A stretch of 64,000 bases of DNA from contig CAUYUJ010003884.1 of NCBI GenBank assembly GCA_963575745.1, positions 1 to 64,000 on the forward strand, read 5' to 3'. The DNA is from Prorocentrum cordatum (taxonomy: Eukaryota; Sar; Dinophyceae; Prorocentrales; Prorocentraceae). Position 1 is the first letter of the stretch. Each line of letters starts with the position of its first letter. Below are positions 10,174 through 20,064 of this stretch, piece by piece. Under the pieces are notes generated by a model that saw only the letters and a program-made list of their open reading frames with translations, was not told where the DNA came from and made no database searches. The translations under genes and the position numbers were made by a program.

Positions 10174-10457
10174 TAGTTGCAGTTTCTCAATTCGTTGTTT
10201 CTTTCCCTTGCTATGATATACTCAGCTTCGCTGAGAGTTCTCATTTCTCTTGCATGTTTAGTTGACTGCATTTTGATTCATTTCTGTGTGCGTTTGCTCG
10301 TTCGCTCATATTTGTGATTGATGATTCATCGCAGCTTCGCTGCTTCTGGGTTGTCTTGACTTTATGTTCGAATAAGAGCTTTCGCTTCCTGAAGACACCT
10401 GACCTCGTGCTTGCTCGTGGCCCTAGGGCCAGTAGGAGCCTCGCAAAGCCGCAAAAA
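10174..10457 (+). other. 3' untranslated region of retrotransposon copy 1
   Basis: Noncoding tail with a series of small hairpins: CTCAGCTTCGCTGAG (about 10,228), GCAGCTTCGCTGC (about 10,333) and the palindrome GGCCCTAGGGCC (about 10,420). It ends GCCGCAAAAA. The tail is almost unchanged in copy 2, so it is a plausible RT-recognition region. That role is inferred. Confidence 0.7.
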
Positions 10458-10490
10458 CCAAGGTTGACGGTTTACCGCCGGCGCCCAGTT
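10458..10490 (+). repeat. Right half of interrupted hairpin HP7
   Basis: CCAAGGTTGACGG, then TTTACCGCCGGCGCCCAG. Joined to 7,154-7,181 it gives a standard HP of the GGTAACCAAGG variant. Confidence 0.88.
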
Positions 10491-10900
10491 AGCTCCACCC
10501 CGCGCTGGAATTTTTCTAGCTCATCGATGCCGAAGAGATGCACGAGGTACTAGCTCCACCCCGCGCCGGAATTCCTCTAGCTCATCGATGCCGAAAAGCT
10601 CTTCGAGGTATTACTCTTAAGCTTCCAGCAGCAACTTGCTAAGGGAAGCTCTACGAGTTAAGTGGGTTCCGCCAAGTGTTTTGATGGTAAAAGCGCGCCT
10701 ACAGAGCTCATACTAAGACGCAGTAGCTCCACCCCACGCCGGAGTTCTTCTAGCTCATCGATGCCGAAGAGCTCTACGAGGTACTAGCCAAGAGAAGCTC
10801 TACAAGTTACTTGGTAGCATCCACTTGGTAGCGTACCTCGTGGAGCTCTTCGGCAAGATGAGCTAAGAGGAATACGGGCGCAGGTGGAGCTAGTTGGCCG
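10491..10900. repeat. Spacers E and D in both orientations
   Basis: Several copies of spacer E (for example 10,496-10,550 and 10,551-10,607), an inverted D (10,608-10,650), and a scrap of module C (10,664-10,720) around another E. Repeated AGCTCTACGAG cores. No gene seen. Confidence 0.75.
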
Positions 10901-11469
10901 ACCCGACCTTAAGAGACAATGTGGCGACTTGGGGTCGGTTATTCGGTATTTTTCCCACCTGTAGCGGGTTGTGTCGCGTCTGCCAGTTAAATTCCCAGGT
11001 CTGTAGATGTAATATTACTATCAAAAGACTTGAGGGAACCGTCGGCCGTTTCAAGTCATCTTGAGACGCGTTGACAGTTTTCTCTACTTAACTCGAGATT
11101 TAGGACAGCTACAGAGCTGATTATTACATAAACCGATTCAGAATCATCAGACGCGTTCGTCTGTCCCATCGAGAGGTCTGAACTCGGTCTGCTGCTCGAG
11201 CTCGGTCCGCAAAACTATTTGTAATATACAATCATTTTGACGAGTGTTTTCTTTAACTGAAGATTTAGAAGAGCTACAGAGCTGGCACGCATATAAACCG
11301 ACTCAGTATCACCCGACGCGATTTTTCTCGCATCGAGAGGTCCGAACTCGGTCTGGCAGCTAGGTCGACGAAGCGAAGATGCAACATTAAAAAAAAAATA
11401 TTTCCGATATTTCTTCTTCACGCTTCGGAAAGCTTCTTTCGTGTGCTTCGAGCAGCGCCGCGCCAGGAT
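10901..11469 (+). repeat. Diverged module C fragment and two satellite monomers
   Basis: A degraded module C (10,901-11,040) leads into two diverged monomers with markers near 11,178 and 11,345, then a C-like tail with TTCGGAAAGCTTC before HP8. No coding sequence recognised. Confidence 0.65.
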
Positions 11470-11526
11470 AGAGCTCTACGAGGCTCCGGCGGTTACCTGG
11501 TTGACGGTTTACCGCCGGATCCCAGT
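11470..11526 (+). repeat. Boundary hairpin HP8 (diverged)
   Basis: GAGCTCTACGAGG, CCGGCGGTTACCTGGTTGACGG... TTTACCGCCGG. Six central GC pairs of the stem are intact; the TAA/TTA end is altered. Confidence 0.8.
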
Positions 11527-11990
11527 CGCAAGCCCGGAGAGTAAAGATCGACGGGGAAGGGAAACTTGGTAGCGTCTATGGTAGCGTTCAACACCTGGAG
11601 AGCGAAGAGACCGTCGGGAAGGGGAAATCTTTCCTCGAGAGCTCTGGGCGGGGCGCTGCGGCGGACGTGGACCGCCATGGAGGAGCTCCTGGCGGGCACC
11701 ACCACCGTCCGGCTTCTATTCTAAAGCCCTCTAGCTCTCAGAGAGCTCTCCGGGAAAAACCCGACGAGCAGAGAGGCGCTCCAACGCTTTCCCCAGGAGC
11801 CCCGGGGAACCCTCCTCAAGCGCTTCTGTAGCGCTGGTGGGCACGCTTCCACGCGTGCATTCACGCGTGCAAGCACGCGTGGACGCGTTCCCGAAGCGCT
11901 CCCGGACCTGCGACCCAGGGCAGATCGCTGCGGGGACTCTTGAGCGGCGAAGATGAGCTGCCGGAAGGCACCCCACCGTCCGGCTTCTAA
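11527..11990 (+). repeat. Module P, two partial copies
   Basis: Two P modules end in GGCGGGCACCACCACCGTCC and GGCTTCTA. The second contains the palindromic core CACGCGTGCATTCACGCGTG near 11,855-11,885. CTCTAGCTCTCAGAGAGCTC separates them. Confidence 0.75.
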
Positions 11991-12338
11991 TACCTCGTAG
12001 AGCTCTTCGGCATCGATGAGCTAAAGGAATTTTCGCGCGGGGCGGAACTAGTTGATCGACCAGGCCTTAAGAGACAAAGTAGTAACTTTGGGTCGCTTTT
12101 GCTGAGATTTGAAAGATACTTGACAATTCACTTTGAGAAACCAGATTTTTCTCACGTGTAGTGTGCTATGCCTCGTCTGCCAGTTAAATTCTCAGGTCCG
12201 TAGCTGCAATATTATTGTCAAGAGACTTGCAGGAACCCACTTTGGATGAAAACCGAAAAATCGTGATTTTTCGAATTCTTCAGATCTTGCTTCGGAGGCT
12301 TCCTTCATGTGTTCCGAGAAGCGCTGTGCAACAAAAGA
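11991..12338. repeat. Inverted spacer E followed by diverged module C
   Basis: ACCTCGTAGAGCTCTTCGGC and ATCGATGAGCTAAAGG (inverted E), then a module C copy with TTGACAATTCACTTTGAGAA and TTCAGATCTTGCTTCGGAGG. Confidence 0.7.
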
Positions 12339-12392
12339 CCTCTACGAGGTGCCCGGCGGTTACCTGGTTGACGGTTTACCGCTCCGAGTTGG
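12339..12392 (+). repeat. Boundary hairpin HP9 (degraded)
   Basis: CTCTACGAGG, CCCGGCGGTTACCTGGTTG, then ACGGTTTACCGCTCCGAG. The right arm is mutated. Confidence 0.72.
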
Positions 12393-12663
12393 CCCAGCCG
12401 ACCAGAAAGGACAAAGTTGTGACTTTTGCTCGGTTTTGCTTTGATTTGAAAGACATTTGACCATTTTTTTGGAGAAAGCAAATTTTTGCGCGTCGTAGTA
12501 GTATCTGAAATTCATTCTCAGCTCAGGTCTCTAGAAGAGTTGTAGCATCCGAAAATTAGCGGGCACCGACATGCGAGAAACACAAACAAATAGAAAGTTA
12601 AGCTTTTTCGAGGAAGGCTCCCAGAAGCAGTCTGCTTCGATTCTGATCACTTTCGTGCCTGCA
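12393..12663 (+). repeat. Module C (diverged)
   Basis: Starts TTGGCCCAGCCGACCAGAAA and has TTTGAAAGACATTTGACCAT, TTGGAGAAAGCA and CGAGGAAGGCTCCCAGAAGC. No gene. Confidence 0.75.
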
Positions 12664-12720
12664 AGGAGCTCTACGAGGTTCCCGGTGGTGCCCAGGTTGA
12701 CGTTTCACCGCCGGCGCCAG
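12664..12720 (+). repeat. Boundary hairpin HP10 (GGTGCCC variant)
   Basis: GGAGCTCTACGAGGTTCCCG, then GTGGTGCCCAGGTTGACG and TTTCACCGCCGGCGCC. Several stem mismatches. Confidence 0.8.
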
Positions 12721-13260
12721 TCTAAAACCCTAGAGCTCTCAGAGAGCTCTCCGGGAATTTTCCCTAGAGGGCTCTGGGGAGCCCCCCTGCAGCGCTTCTG
12801 AGCGCTGCCGGGAAAGCTCCCACGCGAGCCTGCACGCGCGCAGGCACACGTGGACAGCGCGCCCGAACCAGCGGCCGGCTCGGGCAAGGCGCTGCGGCGG
12901 TCGTGGACCGCTGTGGAGGAGCTCTGGCGGGCACCACCACCGTCCCGCTTCTAATCTAAAACCGTCTAGCTCTCAGAGAGCTCTCGGGGAAAAACCCGGA
13001 GAGCGAAGAGACCCTCAGGAACGGGAAATTTTCCGTGGAGAGCTCTGGGGGGCTCCCCAGAAGCGCTTCTCAAGCGCTGCCAGGCACGCTTCCGCGCGTG
13101 CCTGCGCGCGTGCAGGCGCGCGTGGACGCGTGCCGGAACCTCACCCGGACCCGCTGCCGCGACAAACGAACCTCTGAGGGAATTCTGGACCAGCGAAGAT
13201 GGGCTTCTAGCAGGCACCACCACCGTCCGGCTTCTAATCTAAAACCCTATAGCTCTCAGA
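12721..13260 (+). repeat. Module P, two copies
   Basis: Each starts with CTCTCAGAGAGCTCTCCGGG, contains the central palindrome region (about 12,817-12,850 and 13,090-13,125) and ends GGGCACCACCACCGTCC and CTTCTAATCTAAAACC. No coding sequence is supported. Confidence 0.78.
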
Positions 13261-13700
13261 GAGCTCTCCGGGAACTAGCTCCACCCTGCGCCCGAATTCC
13301 TCTTAGCTCATCTTGCCGAAGAGCTCTACGAGGTACTAGCTCCACCCTGCGCCCGAATTCCTCTTAGCTCATCTTGCCGAAGAGCTCCACGAGGTAAGTT
13401 GTCCTGGCGAGCCCTCGGACGCTCTCGCGAAGCGCTTCCGGAGCTTTGGGCGGCCCTCCTGCAGCGCTTCCGAAGTGCCGCCAGGAACGCTTCCACGCGA
13501 GCCTGCACGTGTGCAGGCACGCGTAGACGCTTGCCCGAAGCTCTCCCGGACCCACTGCCGGGTCGGGCGAGTGGCTGCGAGGATCCTGGACCGGCGGAGA
13601 TGGGCTGCTGGCGGGCACAACCACCGTCCGGCTTCTAATCTAAAGCCCTCTAGCTCTCAGAGAACTTTCCGGGAAGAGTGCTCACTTTGTCCGCCCGGGC
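13261..13700 (+). repeat. Two E spacers and one module P
   Basis: Two consecutive E copies (about 13,275-13,333 and 13,334-13,395), then a P module with palindrome near 13,493-13,527 and the usual GGGCACAACCACCGTCCGG ending near 13,633. Confidence 0.75.
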
Positions 13701-14180
13701 CGGGTGGTCCAGCTAGCTCCACCCTGCGCCGGAATTCCTCTAGCTCATCGATGTCGAAGAGCTCTACGAGGTATTACTCTTAAGCTTCCAGCAACTAGCT
13801 AAAAGAAGCTCTACATGTTGTTCCTCTAGCTCATCGATGACGAAGAGCTCTACGAGGTATTACTCTTAAGTTTCCAGCAACTAGCTCAGGGGAGCTCTAC
13901 GAGTTACTAGCTCCACCCCGCGCCGGAAGAACTCGTAGAGATTCCCTGAGCTAGTTGCTGGAAGCTTAAGAGTGAAAGCTCGTAGATCTTCCCTTAGCAA
14001 GTTGTTGCTGGAAGCTTAAGAGTAATTCCCGGAGAGCTCTCAAGCAGCTAAAGAGTTGCACCTCGTAGAGCTCTTCGTTATCGATGAGCTAGAGGAATTC
14101 CGGCGCGGGGTGGAGCTAGTAACTCGTAGAGCTTCCCTTAGCAAGCTATTGCTGGAAGCTTAAGAGTAATTCCGGGGCGC
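13701..14180. repeat. Spacer D/E cluster
   Basis: At least six D or E copies in alternating orientation. From 13,901 the sequence is nearly identical to that from 18,631, the start of a segmental duplication. Confidence 0.78.
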
Positions 14181-15269
14181 TGGAGAGCTAGTTGGCAAGA
14201 AAAATCTCGACGGACCTTTTGGTGACTTTTGGTCGGTTGAAAATTTTGTTCTCGAAATTCCTCAATTCGTTTGAGCTCTAGTATTTTTTCCCGTGATATT
14301 CGATCTTATTCCCGCTCGCCATCTTGATCTCAGCTCGATCGGGTACCTTTTACTGCCAAAAAGCACACTGGCGGGATCGACCGTTTCGAGTCATCTTGTC
14401 ACGCGCTGTCGGTTTTCTCAAGATAACTCGAGCTTCAGGACAGCTACAGAGCTGGTAAGCACAGCTAATCGATTCAGAATGATCAGGCGCGTTCGCCTGT
14501 TGAACCGAGAGGTCTGAACTCGGTCTGCTAGCCGAGCTAGGTCCGCAAACCTATTCGTATTATTCGAGTCATCTTGGCAGACGCTCTCGGTTTTCTGTAC
14601 TCAACTCGAGCTAGAGGACAGCTACAGAGCTGATACGTACAGAATCTGATTCAGAATCATCAGTGGATTTGTCTGTTGAATCCAGAGCTCTGAAATCGGT
14701 CTGCTGCCCGATCTAGAATCGCGAAACTATTCGTATTGTGCGAGTCGTCTTGAGAGATGCTGTCGGTTCTCTGCACTTAACTCGGGCTGTAGGGAGCTGC
14801 ATGGCTGGTAATCACTGGAATCGAGTTGGAGACATCAGGCGCGTCCGCCTGTCGAATCCAGAGCTCCGAACTCTGTCTGCTGCCCGAACTAGGTCCGCGA
14901 AACTATTCGTATTGTTCGGTCATCCTGAGAGGTGCTGTGGGTTTCCTGCACTTAGCTCGGGCTGTAGGGGGGGCTGCAGGGCTGGTAATCACAGGAATCG
15001 ATCCAGAGACATCAGACGCGTATGCAGAGGTCTGAACTCGGTCTGATACTCGAGCTAGGTTTGCCAAACTATTCGAATTGTTCGAATCATCTTGAGAGTT
15101 GCTTTCGATTTACGCACGTAACTCGTGCTGTAGGAGAGCTACAAAGCTCGTACAGAAGACAATCCAGAAGCATCGGGGGCGTTCGGCTGTTGCATCCGAG
15201 ATGTCTGAAATTGCTTGGACTGAAAAACTATTTTTTCTGTGTATTTTTTTTCGACATCACATGTTGTCA
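14181..15269 (+). repeat. Composite satellite unit 7 (complete)
   Basis: Leader plus five monomers with markers at about 14,511, 14,688, 14,864, 15,029 and 15,202 (spacings 177, 176, 165, 173). Diagnostic sequences follow the same order as unit 4. Nearly identical to unit 8. Confidence 0.9.
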
Positions 15270-15303
15270 GGAAGCTCTACGAGTCCCCCGGCGGTAACAA
15301 AGG
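15270..15303 (+). repeat. Left half of interrupted hairpin HP11
   Basis: GGAAGCTCTACGAG, CCCCCGGCGGTAACAAAGG. The CAAAGG at 15,298-15,303 is repeated at 17,593-17,598 after the retrotransposon. Confidence 0.85.
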
Positions 15304-17308
15304 TCTTGAGCATGCACGTGTCCCTGCGTATTTACAGCACGCGTTTCTGGATCCGTTATCGCACAGCACGGGCTGCCTCTACTATGACGGGTTGGAGATT
15401 GATAACATCCAGTGGGACACCTGTATTAGGACTGGAGGCCCAGAAGGGCCCTTGGGCTTTAACCTCATTATTGCTGCCATGTGGGGTGACGTTATCCATA
15501 ATTGGGACGTTCAGGGCCTGGGGTATGCGGTAGATTTCGGTACGGAGCATCGGTCGGTGGTGAATCATTTTATCTGGGCAGATAACGTGTACCTCGTCAG
15601 CCGTAGCCGTGAGGAGCTTACTCGAATGGTAAGAGACTTGACACTTCCACTTTACAACTTCTCGATGCGATGGAAACCCACATCGCTGAAGTACATGGTG
15701 TGCGGAGCTCCTGCTGTCTTGGATGAGGACGGGAATATTCCACGTTCGATGGATCTGAAAATACCGATTTTCTCTGATGCATGTGGTGGGAAGAATGCAG
15801 TGCAGCAGATTGATGAGTTATGTTACCGTCGAGTCGTTTCTATGGACGTACTGGGCACGCAGCTGCATAGTGAATATAACTGTTCTATACATCGTGATGT
15901 GTCTTTTCGCCTAGACTGTGCTCGCCGTGCATTTTACTCCCAGGCAGGGTATTTCAGGTCGCATTGTATCCCTCTCAAGGACAAGCTTCGGAGATACCAG
16001 GATAGAGTCCAGAGTCTGGCTCTGTACGGTATGGAGACCACCACTGCAGATTCTTATACTCTTTCGTTTCTCCATTCCTTTGAAGGGAAGTGCCTGAAGA
16101 TGATGATCTCGTCTCGGAAAGGGCCGACGGAAACGGAGCAAGCTTATCAGGAAAGGAGATATCATGTTGCACGGGATCGTTTCTTGAAGGCTGGGTACTC
16201 CTCTCTCGTCCAGCGTTATCTGATGTTGCACTGGAATTTCGCAAAAGACATTGCAAGTTTCGCAAATGGCATGATTGTTGAGAAAGTGATCGACTTGAAG
16301 GCGGCGGAGAGGACATGGCGCGATTCCCGTATGGCGTGTTTATGTTTTGGACCGTGCACTGACCGCACTCGCACACTTATGAGTGAGACGATGAGACACT
16401 TTGGCAACTGGTCGGAGGCTTCTTCTTACAAACGTCGCTGTCGAGGGACGGAGAGTATTGGCCAGAGATCATGGCAATATACATTAGCTGAGTTTTTCGG
16501 AGATGATTGGTGGATTCAGTTCACAGGTTCCCAGCTTGGATTTATGCAATATGTCACGCACCTTTGTACTCAGAGCATGCTTCGATGTTTCCAGGAGGTG
16601 TCGACGTGTGGACCTGTGAGTTCGCCCGCATATTTGGCGCCCTCAGAGCATGGTGAAATTCAGGTGAGCACGGATGATAGTCCGATGGCTGCTGAGAAAC
16701 TTGCAAAGCGCATCGCCCTTCATAATATGAAAGCAACTCGTTGGAACCTGGAGGCCCCTGGAATCCCTCTGGAGGTGGTGGGTGACTCGCTCCTCGTGGT
16801 TAGCTGGGCTACGGGACGGTGGCGTGCAGATAATAGATCATATGCTGATAGAATATCAAAAATAATCAATACGCTTGATGGGCTTTGTAGCAGCTATAAT
16901 ATACGACCTCCAGCGCCGGGGATGGATCTAATTCGTCATGATTTTCGGGAGTGGAATACTCGAGCCGACGTCCTTACACACCAGGCCCGAGAGGGCCAGA
17001 TATTTAGTTCAGAATGTAGTCCGTATACACATGATTATGAGACAGAATTTTACGTTGCTGCTGCTATTCGGGCTGGTTTCGATGGCGGCGTGTCGTCTGA
17101 GGGATGTGGGTGCGGTTGCTGGATAGACATAGGCCTCAAACCACGGTATTGGGATCGACGGGACCCCGCTCAGCTGATATGGAAGTCAGTTTTTGAGAGG
17201 GCTTGGCTTATTTGTCCAACTACAACTGTTACTGATACAGAACTCAGTGCTTTGGAGTGCATCGTGACTGCGCTCCCACAGGCAGCTCTATGGTTACCAC
17301 AGACTTGA
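15304..17308 (+). pseudogene. 5'-truncated reverse transcriptase / RNase H-like gene
   Basis: Corresponds to copy-1 residues 314-981 with about 13 substitutions and no internal stop or frameshift. RT motif A and the N-terminal RT half are missing. Motif B (GGPEGPLGFN), motif C (FIWADNVYL) and the whole C-terminal RNase H-like region remain. The open frame runs back through the hairpin junction to 15,239, but those extra residues are host-repeat sequence. Called a pseudogene because the catalytic motif-A Asp is absent. The intact frame and near identity to copy 1 suggest a recent insertion. Confidence 0.88.
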
Positions 17309-17592
17309 TAGTTGCAGTTTTCTCAATTCGTTGTTTCTTTCTCTTACTATGATATACTCAGCTTCGCTGGGAGTTCTCTTTTCTCTTGCATGTTTAGTTG
17401 ACTGCATTTTGATTCATTTCTGTGTGCGTTTGCTCGTTCGCTCATATTTGTGATTGATGATTCATCGCAGCTTCGCTGCTCTGGGTTGTCTTGACTTTAT
17501 GTTCGAATAAGAGCTTTCGCTTCCTGAAGACACCTGACCTCGTGCTTGCTCGTGGCCCTAGGGCCAGTAGGAGCCTCGCAAAGCCGCAAAAA
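17309..17592 (+). other. 3' untranslated region of retrotransposon copy 2
   Basis: Nearly identical to the copy-1 tail. CTCAGCTTCGCTGGG replaces CTCAGCTTCGCTGAG, weakening the first small hairpin. GCAGCTTCGCTGC and GGCCCTAGGGCC are retained. Confidence 0.7.
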
Positions 17593-17626
17593 CAAAGGTT
17601 GACGGTTTACCGCCGGCGCCCAGTTG
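17593..17626 (+). repeat. Right half of interrupted hairpin HP11
   Basis: CAAAGGTTGACGG followed by TTTACCGCCGGCGCCCAG. Joined with 15,270-15,297 it rebuilds an HP of the GGTAACAAAGG variant. Confidence 0.88.
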
Positions 17627-17900
17627 GCCCACCCGGCCAGAAAGGACAAAGTGATAACTTTTGGTCGGTTTTGCCATTATTTGAAAGAAATTGGACAATT
17701 CATTTTGAGAAAGCAGACTTTTCGCACCTGTAGAAGAATGTGAGGGCCTCTGCGTCTTAATATGAACGCTGCATGCGCACATTTACTATCAAAACAGTTG
17801 GCGGAACCAAATTCATGTCAACATGAAAAAATACATATTCATTTTTTTCAAAAATGCCTCCAGACGCTCTGTCCTTCGACTCTGAGCACTCTTACGCGTG
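17627..17900 (+). repeat. Module C
   Basis: GGCCCACCCGGCCAGAAAGG through ACTCTTACGCGTGGAAG, very similar to 20,065-20,352. No gene. Confidence 0.82.
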
Positions 17901-17960
17901 GAAGGAGCTCTACGAGGTTTCCGGCGGTGACCAGGTTGACGGTTCACCGCCGGTGCCAGT
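17901..17960 (+). repeat. Boundary hairpin HP12 (GGTGACC variant)
   Basis: CGGCGGTGA pairs with TCACCGCCG; preceded by GGAGCTCTACGAGG. Confidence 0.9.
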
Positions 17961-18240
17961 AGATACGAAGCCGGACGGCGGTGGTGCCCGCCAGCAGCCC
18001 ATCTCCGCTGGTCCACGATCCCGGCAGCGCCTCGCCCGGCCCGGCAGCGGGTTCGCAGCAATGCAGAATCGCTTCAGAAGGGTTCGACAGAGCTCCGTAG
18101 GCGCCCCAGGGAGGTGTGACAGAGCTCTGCAGGAAGGCACGCGTCCATGGGTGCCTGCACGCGTGAAGGCACGCAGGGGGGCGTGCCTGGCAGTGCCTTT
18201 GAAGCGCTTCCGGGGGCCCCCAGAAGCTCACCAAGAAAGA
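17961..18240 (-). repeat. Module P, inverted
   Basis: Begins AAGCCGGACGGCGGTGGTGC and contains the degraded palindrome near 18,146-18,180. Nearly identical to 20,413-20,695. Confidence 0.8.
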
Positions 18241-18640
18241 TTGACTCGTAGAGCTTCCCTAAGCTAGCAGCTGGAAGCTTAAGAGTAATACCTTGTAGAG
18301 CTCTTCGACATCGATGAGCTAGAGGAATTCCGGCGCGGGGTGGAGCTAGTTGATCGACCCGGCGAGAAAGGACAAAGTGACAACTTTTGGGTGGTTTTGC
18401 GAATATTTGAAAGATATTTGGCCGTTTATTTTCAGAAAGCAGATTTTTCGCACCTGTAGACGACTATGAAGGCCTCTGCGTCCTAATATGAGCTCTCTAG
18501 TTGCACTTTTACTATCAAAACACTTGGCGCAACACACTTTATGTCGGCATGAAAAAATGATATCTTCTCTTTTTCGAGAAATGCTTCCAGAAGCCCTCTC
18601 TTTTGATGCTGAGCACTCTTACGCGTGCTAGGAGCTCTAC
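18241..18640. repeat. Spacers D and E followed by module C
   Basis: ACTCGTAGAGCTTCCC (D), inverted E at 18,288-18,350, then module C to about 18,630 ending TACGCGTGCTAGGAG and AGCTCTACGAG without a complete hairpin. Confidence 0.75.
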
Positions 18641-18915
18641 GAGTTACTAGCTCCACCCCGCGCCGGAAGAACTCGTAGAGATTCCCTGAGCTAGTTGCTG
18701 GAAGCTTGAGAGTGAAAACTCGTAGATCTTCCCTTAGCAAGTTGTTGCTGGAAGCTTAAGAGTAATTCCCGGAGAGCTCTCAAAGAGCTAGAGGGTTGTA
18801 CCTCGTAGAGCTCTTCGTTATCGATGAGCTAGAGGAATTCCGGCGCGGGGTGGAGCTAGTAACTCGTAGAGCTTCCCTTAGCAAGCTATTGCTGGAAGCT
18901 TAAGAGTAATTCCGG
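18641..18915. repeat. Spacer D/E cluster, paralogue of 13,910-14,190
   Basis: Same order and orientation of D and E copies as 13,910-14,190, with only scattered substitutions. Confidence 0.8.
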
Positions 18916-20004
18916 GGCGCTGGAGAGCAAGTTGGCAAGAAAAATCTCGACGGACCTTTTGGTGACTTTTGGTCGGTTGAAAATTTTGTTCTCGAAATGC
19001 CTCAATTCGTTTGAGCTCTAGTATTTTTTCCCGTGATATACGATCTTATTCCCGCTCGCCATCTTGATCTCAGCTCGATCGGGTACCTTTTACTGCCAAA
19101 AAGCACACTGGCGGGATCGACCGTTTCGAGTCATCTTGTCACGCGCTGTCGGTTTTCTCAAGATAACTCGAGCTTCAGGACAGCTACAGAGCTGGTAAGC
19201 ACAGCTAATCGATTCAGAATGATCAGGCGCGTTCGTCTGTTGAACCGAGAGGTCTGAACTCGGTCTGCTAGCCGAGCTAGGGCTGCAAACCTATTCGTAT
19301 TATTCGAGTCATCTTGGCAGACGCTCTCGGTTTTCTGTACTTAACTCGAGCTAGATGACAGCTGCAGAGCTGATGCGTACAGAATCTGATTCAGAATCAT
19401 CAGTGGATTTGTCTGTTGAATCCAGAGCTCTGAAATCGGTCTGCTGCCCGATCTAGAATCGCGAAACTATTTGTATTGTTCGAGTCGTCTTGAGAGATGC
19501 TGTCGGTTCTCTGCACTTAACTCGGGCTGTAGGGAGCTGCATGGCTGGTAATCACTGGAATCGATTCGGAGACATCAGGCGCGTCCGCCTGTCGAATCCA
19601 GAGCTCCGAACTCTGTCTGCTGCCCGAACTAGGTCCGCGAAACTATTCGCATTGTTCGGTCATCCTGAGAGGTGCTGTGGGTTTCCTGCACTTAGCTCGG
19701 GCTGTAGGGGGGGCTGCAGGGCTGGTAATCACAGGAATCGATCCAGAGACATCAAACGCGTATGCAGAGGTCTGAACTCGGTCTGATACTCGAGCTAGGT
19801 TTGCCAAACTATTCGAATTGTTCGAATCATCTTGAGAGTTGCTTTCGATTTACGCACGTAGCTCGTGCTGTAGGAGAGCTACAGAGCTCGTGCAGAAGAC
19901 AATCCAGAAGCATCGGGGGCGCTCGGCTGTTGCATCCGAGAGGTCTGAAATTGCTTGGGCTGAACATTTTTTTTCTGTGTAATTTCTTCCACATTACATG
20001 TTGT
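18916..20004 (+). repeat. Composite satellite unit 8 (complete)
   Basis: Leader plus five monomers with markers near 19,251, 19,428, 19,604, 19,769 and 19,942. Paralogue of unit 7. Confidence 0.9.
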
Positions 20005-20064
20005 CAGGAAGCTCTACGAGTCCCCCGGCTGTAACAAAGGTTGACGGTTCACCGCCGGCGCCCA
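20005..20064 (+). repeat. Boundary hairpin HP13, empty target site
   Basis: CAGGAAGCTCTACGAG, CCGGCTGTAACAAAGGTTG, then ACGGTTCACCGCCGGCGCC. This is the unoccupied paralogue of the site filled by retrotransposon copy 2: the sequences on both sides match those flanking 15,304-17,592. Confidence 0.9.

Larger units (their letters stand above)
7192..10457 (+). mobile_element. Non-LTR retrotransposon copy 1, inserted in hairpin loop
   Basis: The element is flanked by CCAAGGTTGA direct repeats and ends in GCCGCAAAAA, a short A tail. There are no LTRs. It carries one long open frame with reverse transcriptase and RNase H-like motifs and a 284-bp 3' untranslated region. The frame is open right back to the left junction with no in-frame ATG, so this copy is probably 5'-truncated and any upstream endonuclease domain is missing. 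The first 25 bases after the duplication resemble a degraded hairpin right arm (GGTTCCCCTCCGGC against GGTTCACCGCCGGC), so the exact 5' junction is uncertain by about 25 bp. Confidence 0.88.
15304..17592 (+). mobile_element. Non-LTR retrotransposon copy 2, 5'-truncated, same target site
   Basis: The copy begins at the equivalent of about position 8,168 of copy 1, so roughly 0.98 kb of the left side is missing. It ends in the same GCCGCAAAAA tail. The flanking repeat is CAAAGG, possibly AACAAAGGT. A paralogous unoccupied site lies at 20,005-20,064. 5' truncation and an A-rich tail are typical of target-primed reverse transcription. Confidence 0.9.
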
